Below are positions 1-9,325 of a stretch of DNA of 64,000 bases, piece after piece; position 1 is the stretch's first letter; the number at the start of each line of letters is the position of its first letter. The position numbers and the translations under genes are program-made. The notes below the pieces were generated by a model. It did not search any database. It saw only the letters and a program-made list of their open reading frames with translations, and had not been told where the DNA came from. The stretch is taken from assembly GCA_977017575.1 (NCBI GenBank), contig CDRNVI010000170.1, forward strand, positions 1 through 64,000, in the 5' to 3' direction. This DNA is from Paramoeba atlantica (lineage: Eukaryota > Discosea).

Positions 1-84
1 CATCAGAACTCGGAAGTTAAGCAGCTGTGGGCTCGGTTAGTAGAATGGTGGGTGACCACATTCGAATCCCGAGTGCTGAAGACC
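1..84 (+). rRNA. 5S rRNA, 3' two-thirds (cut by window start)
   Basis: The first ~84 bases are identical to the 3' part of the complete 5S gene at 53,217-53,334, including the internal control region (GAAGTTAAGCAGC) and the 3' stem end GAAGAC. The 5' third lies outside the window. A T-rich tract follows and can serve as a Pol III terminator. Confidence 0.93.
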
Positions 85-158
85 TTCTCTTTTCTTTTTT
101 TTTCTCTCTTTTTTTTTCTCTCTTTTTTTTTTTTTTCTCTCTTTTTTTTTTTTTTTTC
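85..158. repeat. T-rich tract between the 5S gene and a retrotransposon
   Basis: Runs of T broken by CTCTC. It may be the 5S terminator region, or the poly(A) tail of the minus-strand retrotransposon that starts beside it: on the minus strand, AATAAA sits just before the A-rich run. A similar T-rich tract follows the other 5S gene without an adjacent element, so the two readings cannot be separated here. Confidence 0.6.
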
Positions 159-764
159 AATGAAAGAGATTTTTATTCGAAATAGATGGTTGTAAGAGAA
201 GGGAATGGTTCTCACCCAGTGAGAGGAGGAACTGCAGAAAAAGGGGGTAGTACATGTGGAAAGAAGAGGGGGGAATGGAAATGTCATTTGGATTGAGAGA
301 TGATGAGAAGCACAGAGAGTGATGGGTCAAAAGGGGGTTGCTGGGTTTTAGATTTTCCTGTATGCTCATCATGTGGTTTGCCATTGCTTTCATTAGTGCA
401 GCTGAAATCTTCTTCTTTGCTGTTCTTAAGAAGAGGGGGAGGGGGTTGGCATCCAGGACCTGGTCGTTTTGGAGGGCAATTGAGGTGAGGGATTGTAGGA
501 GTGCACTAATGTCAGGGGATATTCCACCACCTGAGGATGAAGATGCTGGAAGGAAGATGACTTCACCTTGGAGAAACGGAAAGAGTTATTTGTTTAAGGG
601 TCCATTTCTCCTCAGGGGTGTCTCTGCCCCTTCCTGCATTAAAGTCTGTTTCAGTCAGACATCTGTCCACATATTCTCTGCATTTCATGATCCTGGCATG
701 GTGTGCAGCAGGTGAGAGGGTGTCGAGTATGGGGGGTCAGAGTGGGTTTTGGTGGGTGTTTGGA

Positions 765-1424
765 TCACACAGCGAAAGTGGGGGGTTTTGTGGGTTGACA
801 CAACTCGAACATCAATACACAGATCCTGGTCGCCTTGCCACTCGCGGATTGTAAAATCAGGTTGCTTGTGTGACTTCCTGATTGGCTGGTAGGCTCCATC
901 TCAGATTGTTGTTTTTCCCACCCAGCTGGCAATGTTCTTGAGTTCATCACGGAGAGCATGGTGTCTTCTTGTGTGGTTCCTCTTCCACGACTGGTGCAAT
1001 CTGAGAGGTGGAGGGAGGATGCAGCACAGAGTTCTTTTTCACAGAATCCACACTTGACAGTCCCAAGTTTGCAGAGAGCCCCAAGGTGTGGGTCAACTAT
1101 GTCAAGCCTACATCGGTAGGCTGAGCGAAAATCTTCAGCATTTAAGGCTCAATATGGCTTTGGCCCAGAGGTGTCCTTGTCAGGGTAGGCTGTCATCCAC
1201 AAGTGGGTGGTGGGGCCAACCTCATTCTCACGGATTGCACGGCAGAGGTTTTTGTCTTGTATTGGGTCCATGATCTTCTTTTTGACATCCTGAAGTTCAC
1301 AGGAGGTGAACTTCTTCTGTGGTTTGTAGTTTTCTCCAGTGCCCATTGAGTCAGATGGTGGCTCTGTCAATCGAGTTAGGAGCTCATGGACAGAGGTACC
1401 ACTTGGCAGTTTCCACTCGCTCAA
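765..1424 (-). pseudogene. Restriction-like endonuclease domain of retrotransposon copy 1
   Basis: Minus-strand translation gives a finger CxFCEKELCAASSLHLSDC followed, after a frame change, by a PDF…LCIDVRVVS motif at about 850-790. The copy at 24.2-24.4 kb reads CKAC…LHLSDC and KPDL…LCLDATVIS at the same spacing. PD…(D/E)…K is the catalytic pattern of the restriction-like nuclease that nicks the target in R2-type elements. Several frame changes interrupt it. The downstream GEVIFLP…SSSGGG stretch (about 560-490) matches the other copy's EVLFLPMSTSSGG and marks the C-terminus. Confidence 0.65.
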
Positions 1425-1443
1425 GATGAAGCTTTCAAAATGG

Positions 1444-3723
1444 TCATATATGCTTGGTGGAGAGCCTGGTGCTGGGGTGAGTCACTCTTCCAGAAGTCTT
1501 CAAAGAGGTTGATAAGTTCAGGTTTGAACTCAGAGCAGGATCAGTAACTGAGATCCAGGAGCCAAGGAAGGCTGCTTGGTGGGTGTTCTGAGAGTAGCTC
1601 AAGCCACCACCACCTTTTGACTTTGGAAGGCCTGCAGCTTCTACTCGAGAGAGATGGAGTTCTTTGTTTGGATGCAGGTGGGGGACTTGGAGGGGGTTGA
1701 GGAGGTAATTGATGTTTGTTGTAGTGGTTTGCTTGATGGAGTCTTGGAAAGGGGTTAAAGAGAGAGGTGTTGTGCAACAGATGTATGTTAGTTTGGGTGT
1801 GATGGTTTTGACAAAAAGCTCGAGACTTTCATGGGGGTTGGAGAACATTATTAAACAGTGGTCTTGTGATGCTTGTTGGTATTCTTGAGCAAGGGTGTGA
1901 AGCCACTTGGAAATTTGAGTGTTCAGCCCGATGGGTGACCCTAGAACTGTGATTACTTCTGCCTTCCCAATGCCAAGATTTTTGAGGTCATTGCTCCTGG
2001 GCGCTTCAGGAGAGAAACAGACCATTTTGCCCCTTTCTGTGCCAAGTTTGAGGTTGGCATTTGGGAGGACACTCTGGATCTGAGTGGTGATTTCTGCAAT
2101 GGCAACCAGGCTCCCACAAACAAATATATCATCGACAAAGAGGAGAAGAAGAAGTGCATTCGGTGGAGCATCAACCTTCTGAAAGATTGGATTGAGGATT
2201 CCATGAAATCCCAGACAAAAGAAAATTGTCCCGAGGGGATCTCCTTGCTGGACACCCTCCTCCATGGTGAGGGTGTGGTTCCGGTCATGAGAGAGTGAGG
2301 GGTGTTGCCGAAGAATAGAAGGTGTAGAGGTATGGAAGTAATACAGGGGCCAGCTGGACTGTGCTCTCAAAGATGGTTTTTCTTGAGATGGAATTGAAGG
2401 CATTAACAATGTCCAGTTTCGCGGCATAATGTTGTGGGTGGAGGTGGAGATAGGCTGTGATATTGCTTTGTGGACCATTTCTGCACCACTTGGCAAGCAT
2501 ACACCATACTGATGGGACAATTTCTCAGGAATTCCCTCATGTTGGATTTCAAGAACAAGTGCAATCGCTGCCCACCTCTTGAGAACCTCAGCAACACCAA
2601 TTGGACGGATCCCTTTGTCCCCTTTTGCCAGAGGAATGAAGAGAGAGGTTGCCATGATGTTGTGTATGGTTTCATTGAGTTTTTGGTTGGTGATTAAGAC
2701 AGTCAATTCTTTGAGGGTTGAGCGGAGTTCTTGGTCTGTGCATAGGAGTGTGACAAACTCATAAGACATTCCTGAGAGCCCTGGTGTGCGGCCTTTTGGA
2801 AGTCTCTGAAGGGCCAGATCAAGTGAGTCAAAGGACTGAAACTCATCTTGTTCAAGGATTGCTGGTTTCCAGTCAGGAATTTCGGCTCGATCTGGTGGAG
2901 TCCACGCCTGCTCAGATCTTGGGTAGAGGTTCTTCGCAGTTTCACGATTTTCTGGGACTGAGAGATCCCTGAATCCACTCTTGGATTGAAGCTTCCTTGC
3001 AGCTTTGGAGAGATGTCCTTTTCTGACCTCTTCAATAATCTGGTCTGCCTTGGTTTTCTTGGTGGACTTCTGCTTCCTCTTTTGCTTGAGTTTGCTGAGC
3101 TCACCCTCAAGTTTTTTGTGGAGTCTCTCCCACTCAAAATTTCGCACCATGGTGCATCGAGATTTCACTTCTTTCATTCCTTGAGTACCCCTTCTAAGGC
3201 AGCCAAAGATCCATTTTGGGAGGAGGATCAGGAGTTGGGGTATCTTATGAAAGAGGTGTCGTACAGCACAAAAAGTTTTGATGACTGTATCATGAAGGCA
3301 GAGTGGTACTGAGTCCATGTAGCGGAGGGGGATGTGTTTTGAGAAGGAGTCTCCTTCAAGAGAGAGGATGAAGTTCATTGCAGCCTCTTCTTTGCTTCCA
3401 TGAGGAAGGGTTGTAGAGCGCCCATGATTGAAGAAGAGTTGTTGGATGTGTTGTGGGTCTGGGTTGAGGATGGGTGTGATTCTCCAGGTGTTGTCAGGGC
3501 ATCCTCTGTGTACTGCTAAACTTGTGATCCTATCTGCCAAAGAGTTGTTCTCGTGGTTTCTCCAGTTAATATGGTTTTCAGGGCTTGGGAGAATGGATGA
3601 GAGAGTGGACAATTTCCTTGTTCTCACGAATGACACAGAGTGATGAGCTTCCAACACACCATCCATTTGGGTTGGTAGCAACAGATCCATCCCCACAGAT
3701 GAAAAAGAAGTTGTCTTTGACAT
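1444..3723 (-). pseudogene. Reverse transcriptase region of retrotransposon copy 1
   Basis: A 759-codon frame carries RT core motifs: RPIGV near the middle, motif B GVQQGDPLG and motif C LFVDD. Motif A (LDIVNAFNSISR) is in a different frame, at 2,285-2,500, so two compensating frame changes surround it. A basic Lys/Arg-rich segment precedes the RT. The frame ends at 1,444, but the homologous protein continues in another frame (1,424-1,149), matching the copy at 23.5 kb (xEWK…LLTRL…PP and ENE.GP..H.WMT.YP). The function is target-primed reverse transcription of the element's own RNA. As read, this copy cannot make one continuous protein. Confidence 0.8.
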
Positions 3724-4279
3724 TTGTGAGCGAGATTTCAGGAGGCTGTGGTGCAGGTTTCCGGTGTTGCCAGAACTGTAGGAGAAAGGCTATTCTCCCC
3801 GTGCTACTTGCGATTCGAGAGAAGGGGGATGATATCTCATCTTGCTTTGTTTGTTGAGCATTTTTGAAATCTGAGGAGAGAATGGGAGTAAGGTCTTAGT
3901 TTTTCTGTTGGCCACCAAAGAAGTGGTTGATTCCAAGTCCAAGGAGGTCACGAGCTCTGCATGTTTGGAGGGAGCTTGTTCTTGCGCGATCCAAGTTTCT
4001 GAAGTGGGGGACAGTTAAGACTATATCTTCAAAGGAGCCATTTTCGAAGAGTTCAAGGATAAGGGAGAGGGAGGGAGGAGTTTGTTGAAAAGAAGGTGGG
4101 CCATGAGAAGAAGGGCAGTGGGAAAGTTGTTGGGGAGAGCGAGAGGGGAGTGAGAGGGGGTGTGGGAAGGGAGGTGGTGAGGTGGGCTTGGGGGGGGGGG
4201 CAAATGAGGTGGATGGGAAGGAGGGTGGAGAGGTGTGTGAGGTGAGGGGTGAGATGGGGGAGGAGGAGAAGGGGTGATG

Positions 4280-4760
4280 GGATGGTTTTCTGTGCTGTTG
4301 TGGCATTGTGTTGAACAATAATGCATTTGGCAGTGATTACAGGAGATGTGGGAGCCAACTTCTGCTTTACCATTGCATTCAGGGTTGTTACATGAAGGGG
4401 GAGGGGTGCTGGAGGGATCGAGATCAGGATTAAGATTGAGATGCAGAGAGGGATAGGGAGTGGGGGAGGGGAGTGGGGAGGGAGGGTGGGAGGGAATTGG
4501 GGAGGGAGGGTGGGAGGAGGGATTGGAGGGAGAGCAGGGAGGGGAGGTTAGGGATGGGAGAGGTTGGGGGGGGGAGGAGGAAGAGGGTGACAGAGAGTTT
4601 GTGACTTCCTGTGGTGGGAAAAGGAGCAGAATGTAAGGAGGCACTTCTCACATTGGGAGACTATTACTTTTTGGTGTTGGCCTCTGCATCTTCGGTACAA
4701 GCAATTGCCAAGGAATTTTGGAGGATGTGAAGTTGTCTTTTGGGCCTGAGGATTGTCCAT
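4280..4760 (-). pseudogene. N-terminal tandem MYND-like zinc fingers of retrotransposon copy 1
   Basis: From an ATG at 4,760 (MDNPQAQ…) a first finger reads C-x4-C-x11-C-x2-C-x4-C…H…C. A frame change in the proline-rich stretch leads to a second finger near 4,420-4,310 with the same C-x4-C-x11-C-x2-C-x4-C-x3-C-x6-H spacing. This is the MYND-type pattern. Non-LTR elements of the restriction-endonuclease group usually carry N-terminal zinc fingers for target binding, mostly of C2H2 or Myb type, so paired MYND-like fingers are less usual. The linker between and after the fingers is almost only Pro, Ser and His (4,030-4,600). At least one frameshift separates the two fingers. Confidence 0.6.
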
Positions 4761-5650
4761 TCGATTTAGTTCTTTTTCTCTTTCTTTTCTGTTTCTTTCA
4801 TTCTTTTCTTTTTCTGATTTTTCTCTTTCTTCCTCTTTTTTTCCATTCTTTTTCCTTCCTGTTTTTTTTCCTCCTCTATTTTCTTTTTCTTTTCATTCTC
4901 TTCCTTTCTTTTCTCTCTTTCTTCATTGTTTCTGCTTCTGCTCTTTCGCTTTTTTGGGGTTTTCTTTGTCTTTTTCCTTCCTTTTCTCTTTCTCTGACCT
5001 CTTCTTTTTTTCCTTCTTTTTCTTTCTCTTGCTCTCCTTCTTGGCTGCGACTCTTTCTCCACTTGGCCCGAGTGAAGTTTTGGGAACCGAAAGTTTTCTG
5101 TGCTATCTGGTTTGAGGGTGCCCAGGATCGAGAGGCATGGCCATGGCGATCTCGAAAATCTTTTGTTACATCAGGGGTGGGGAGCAGAGCTTTTGAAGGT
5201 GGGGTTCAAGAGGAAGAGGGGAGAGTGGGTATTGATTCGGATGAAGTGGGAAGTGATTGGTGGTGTGGTTGGTTTGTGGTTTGTTGTTTGTTGTTTTTCA
5301 AGGGGGAAAAAGTCTTTTTTTTTTCTCTTTTTTTTTTTTCTTTTTCTTTTGAAATTTCTTTTTTTTTTCCTTTCCTCCCCTCTCTCCTTTTTTTTTTTTG
5401 TCTTTTTGTCTTTTTCACTTTGTTTTTGTTTTTCTTTTCTTTTTCTTTCATTCTTCTTCTCTCTTTTGGGATTTTTGAATTCTTTGTTTTTCTTTTGTCT
5501 CTCCTTTCTCCCTTTCTCACCACCACTCTTTCTCTCTTTCTAGAGTGCAAACATGCCCAAAGTTGTGCAGGTAGCACCATAACAAAGACTTTTTTCTTTT
5601 TTTGTTCTTTTGTTTTGGAGTTGAATTGTCCTGGCCCTTGAAATTGCTCA
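4761..5650. repeat. Pyrimidine-rich low-complexity tracts
   Basis: Long CT-rich runs (about 4,770-5,040 and 5,300-5,540) flank about 200 bases of more ordinary sequence that includes several CpGs. The long frames here encode only Phe/Ser/Leu or Lys/Glu strings and are not credible proteins. No gene is recognised. Confidence 0.7.
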
Positions 5651-5772
5651 AAAAAATTGTTGTACAACTCTGATTAAGGCAGGTATTTCTTTCAATCCCC
5701 AAAATTCTTTTGGATTTTGAATTCAAAGACCCTCTTCTTGAAACTGATCTTTTTTTTTTTTTGAAAAAAAGA

Positions 5773-6346
5773 CTCATGAAACCCATAAAGAAGCGATTCT
5801 TGAAAGTAGTGCAGGCTGAGTGTGAATATTGTCAAGAACCAGACCACAAAGCAATGACTTATGCTGGACCATTCATTGCTGTTCCTTCCTTGTTTGAGGA
5901 GAAATGGTGAAGACAATTAGAAAAGGCTTTAGACTGAAAAATTATTAGAAAAGGACTGACCTCCTGGAACCAGTGATTGAAACACTGAAAATTGTGAATT
6001 GTTGTTGAACATTTTGTTTTGGATAAAAATGGTTGTTTTTCTTTATTGGCCCCCAAATTCTTTGATAAAGTTGGGCAATCTGCTTTTGTGGAAGTGGTGG
6101 GGATTTTTCTGGTGGTTTATGAAGTGGTCATGATTGAAACAAGGAAAGCCAACCTGCTTGTGGTTATTTTATTCACTGCCCACCACACATCAAAGTGTTG
6201 GATGACCTTGATCTTTTTGTTGATAAAAGTTCATCATTTGATTGATCTTCCTGAGGAAATTTCATTTCATGACCTCCTTGCTTGCAAAGAAGACTGAGGA
6301 GGATGAGGAGAATGATGAAAAAGGAAAAGAAGAAGAGGAGGAGCAG
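5773..6346 (+). other. Gene-like region with a splice donor, no clear product
   Basis: The frame starting near 5,773 (MKPIKK…CEYCQEPDHK) contains several in-frame TGA codons but no TAA or TAG up to about 6,340. A good donor (GAGCAG|GTAAGA) follows at 6,346. A competing frame over the last 180 bases also reads well, ending in an acidic Asp/Glu run. I cannot tell which is real. CpG is almost absent, so this may be a decayed gene. No family is recognised. Confidence 0.25.
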
Positions 6347-6765
6347 GTAAGAACTTTTAAACTTGGTGCTGGTGGATTGCAATTCTCTTTCTTTCCTTGA
6401 TATGGCCCAGAGAAATATTTCTCCTGCAATTTGAGAATTTTTCTGAATTTTTTTGAAAAAAAACCCTACTCTTCCATCACCAACCACAATCCAATAGATT
6501 TGTTGTGAAGGCAGCATCCAATTAAAATTAGAAGCACTACTATGAGTCCAAAAATGAAAATCCTCAACTCTCTCTCATGATGGAAGTTCATCACAAGGAC
6601 AAAATCTTCTTTCTGTTGGGATCTAGGGCAAAGGTAGGCATGTTAATTTAGGTATTTGAGAAACAGTTGATCATGATGCCTTGTCAATTGCAAAGGATAT
6701 TTTTTCTCTTTTAAATGGTCTCCAAAATCTGGCAAAGAAATTCCCTAAAACCTAGTCTTTTTCAG

Positions 6766-7121
6766 ATTCTTTGAGCCTCTCTTCCTTTGAATCTGTGATG
6801 GGGGATCATACTCCTTCAAACCCAGCAGCAGTTGGAGAATTGAGTCAAATGGCTGGAAAAATCCTTCAGATTCTTAGTTGCCATGCCCATAAATGTGATC
6901 TTGTTGAAGAAGCTTTTTGAAAGGCCCTAATCAAAAACCTGTCTTTTTGAGTTGAACAGGTTGTTGATGATGATAGTCTTGATTGTGGTGGTGGATCTGA
7001 CTTATTGATGAAGGCTCCAACAAGAGTGAAAAATATTCACTCTTTTTCACACTTTTTGTATCAACTTGGAAAACTTACACTGACTTTATTAAACAAGTAT
7101 GGGCATTCTGAAAAATTTCAG
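6766..7121 (+). other. Probable internal exon of an unidentified spliced gene
   Basis: The segment begins after a pyrimidine-rich acceptor (TTTTTCAG) and ends at CAG|GTTTG. Within it one frame of 118 codons has no TAA or TAG, only two TGA codons (6,918 and 6,949). Its translation looks like soluble protein (…LSQMAGKILQILSCHAHKCD…, …LLNKYGHSEKFQ). With the standard code it is interrupted; with TGA sense it is one clean exon. A shorter upstream exon ending GCAAAG|GTAGGC at about 6,632 may belong to the same gene. The product is unknown. Confidence 0.35.
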
Positions 7122-7289
7122 GTTTGAACAGCACAACATAATTTTATCCACCACCACCTCACACCTCTCCACTCAAATCAGTTTTTAGTTTATTCATACA
7201 ATAGTTTGACTTGTTATCAAGACTTACACTATTAGAAAATGTTTGTAGGGAGTTGTTTGCCTTCTTCCACTTGAACATTTGAAATAGAG

Positions 7290-8095
7290 AATGAACAAGA
7301 AATTATTAAAAGTGATTTTTTTAATATTAATTTTTTTATAATTTCAATTTCTTAATTATGTTTCCATATTAAATAGAATGTTTTAATTTATTTTTTAATT
7401 TTATGATATGTTTTAAATTTATTTTTCATTTTAAAAATATTTTTTAAGTTGGTTCAATCAAATTTCTTAATTGTTTTGAATTGATGTATTTGATTTATTT
7501 TTTATTTTCTTTTTTTCATATTAATTTTTTGTAATTTCAATTTCTTAATTATGTCTCCATATTGAATGCAATTTCTTAATTTATTTTCTGATTCTGTGAT
7601 ATTTTTAGAACTTATATTTCAGATCTATGATATTTTTTAAGTTGGTTCAATTAAATTTCTTAATTGTTTTGAATTGATGTATTTGATTTATTTTTTATTT
7701 TCTTTTTTTCACATTAATTTTTTGTAATTTCAATTTCTTAATTATGTCTCCATATTGAATGCAATTTCTTAATTTATTTTCTGATTCTGTGATATTTTTA
7801 GAACTTATATTTCAGATCTATGATATTTTTTAAGTTGGTTCAATTAAATTTCTTAATTGTTTTGAATTGATGTATTTGATTTATTTTTTATTTTCTTTTT
7901 TTCACATTAATTTTTTGTAATTTCAATTTCTTAATTATGTCTCCATATTGAATGCAATTTCTTAATTTATTTTCTGATTCTGTAATATTTTTAGAACTTA
8001 TATTTCAGATCTATGATATTTTTTAAGTTGGTTCAATTAAATTTCTTAATTGTTTTGAATTGATGTATTTGATTTATTTTTTATTTTCTTTTTTT
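7290..8095. repeat. Tandem repeat, 193-bp period, about four copies
   Basis: The landmark AATTGTTTTGAATTGATG starts at 7,469, 7,662, 7,855 and 8,048, exactly 193 bp apart. The first copy is the most diverged and the later ones nearly identical, as expected for recent unequal exchange. The unit is AT-rich and has no coding sense. Flanking DNA to about 8,550 is AT-rich without recognisable features. Confidence 0.92.
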
Positions 8096-8813
8096 ATCAA
8101 AAATTTTTTTCTCTTTTTTGAATATTTAAAATCTTATTTTTTTAAAAAATATAAAAATCAAATTGAAAAAAATATTTTTTTCTTAACCAAATAAAGAAAA
8201 TTAGTTTTGTCTCTGAAATTGATTTTAGTTTTTTGTTTGTTTTTGTTGGTTTTTGTTTCATTGCTTCATTTCACCTAAACTCATATTCAAGAATTTATTA
8301 TCTTCTTTCACAAAAAAAAAAAAAAATCTTTTGTTCTTCTTGTTGAAGTAATTTCATTGTAAAATTTAAAACTTCTAGTTTATGAATACATTCTTTTTTA
8401 TGAAACCTTTGAATAAGAAAAGTTAATTCTTTGTTAAACTTTAATAAAGTAATGTTATTGTTTTTATGAAAAATTAATTCTTAATAGTTCAAATGAAAAA
8501 GAATGAATAATAACTTTCACAACTGTGAGTTGTTTTTTTCAAATTGACTAATAACAAAACAAAAAACTTTCCAAGACCTGGGGTATCCTGCTTTTTGGAG
8601 TGAAATCAAAGATATGAAAACACTCTACAAAGATTGAACCTTTTCAAATTGATAAAATTGTTAAATATGTATAAAAATGTAATGGAAACCAAGTTTCATT
8701 GATCCAAACCACTCTCAAAAATTGGATTAATACCACTTTCTTAAAAGCAATTTCTTTCATCTGGATTTATTCCTTTGTTTAAAGTGAAAAACAACTTTTT
8801 CTTATTAATTCAG

Positions 8814-9115
8814 AGCCACTTGAAGCAGAGAGGTGCAGTTTGTTTGAAGAAAAGTTGAAACAAAATGTAAAAGAATTGCAAGAAAAGATTGATGCTGCTC
8901 ACTTTCAATTAATCATGAATATTAATGAAACTGATTTTAATTGTAAAAAAGATACTGAAAAACTCAAAGTTGTTTTAATATATAATTGCTTTCATATATA
9001 TTGTTCTTCTTGAAATGAATTTTATATCACTTTAATGCTTATAGTTGGTATTATTGGATGGAGTCTTTCAATTCTTACAATTATCAAAACAATATTCTTT
9101 GTTTCAAACTTAGAG
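8814..9115 (+). other. Probable exon: coiled coil plus membrane segment, one in-frame TGA
   Basis: After an acceptor (TATTAATTCAG) a 100-codon frame runs to a donor (TTAGAG|GTGATG). The first half is a charged amphipathic helix (LFEEKLKQNVKELQEKIDAA…), the second a hydrophobic stretch (YITLMLIVGIIGWSLSILTI) long enough to span a membrane. A single TGA at 9,011 separates them; no TAA or TAG occurs. The arrangement resembles the C-terminus of coiled-coil/one-TM organelle proteins such as the CCDC90/MCUR1 group, but I cannot confirm that. It may belong with the exon at 6.8 kb. Confidence 0.35.
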
Positions 9116-9143
9116 GTGATGTATAATCTCTCTTTTTTTTTTT

Positions 9144-9161
9144 CTTTTTGAGGCAGACTTT
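9144..9161. repeat. Target-site duplication, left copy, of the LINE
   Basis: The 18-mer CTTTTTGAGGCAGACTTT here recurs exactly at 13,545-13,562. It abuts the T-run that is the minus-strand element's poly(A) tail. Confidence 0.9.
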
Positions 9162-9325
9162 TTTTTTTTTAAGGTTCAAACACCAGGTGCCATTTATTAG
9201 AGTTAAAAAACCATCTCTAGGATGGAAAAGAGGGGGGAAGAAAGGGGGGGGGGAGGGAAGATAAATTAAGAGTTAGATCCAAAGATCTCTTCAGCATGGA
9301 ATGCATTGGAGTTTCTTTACCAACT

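Larger units (their letters stand above)
159..4760 (-). mobile_element. Non-LTR retrotransposon, restriction-like-endonuclease type (copy 1, frameshifted)
   Basis: Read on the minus strand the element runs: two Cys/His zinc fingers (4,760-4,300), a Pro/Ser-rich linker, a reverse transcriptase (about 3,140-1,450), a CxxC…H…C finger and a PD…D endonuclease motif (about 1,060-780), then a 3' tail with AATAAA near 172-177. This order (N-terminal zinc fingers, RT, C-terminal restriction-like nuclease) is that of the R2/NeSL/CRE-type non-LTR elements. The reading frame changes several times, so this copy is dead or the sequence has indel errors. A second copy of the C-terminal half lies at 23,484-24,930 on the plus strand. 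The clade is not assigned. Confidence 0.8.

Noticed and set aside
3560..3723. RNase H domain ahead of the RT in retrotransposon copy 1
   Set aside because: CGDGSV…NP.G and N.LAD motifs can be found across two frames, but they are only about 57 residues apart, too close for a complete RNase H.
4021..4644. Proline-rich 207-residue protein as a separate gene
   Set aside because: It is the linker and second zinc finger of the retrotransposon in one of several overlapping frames.
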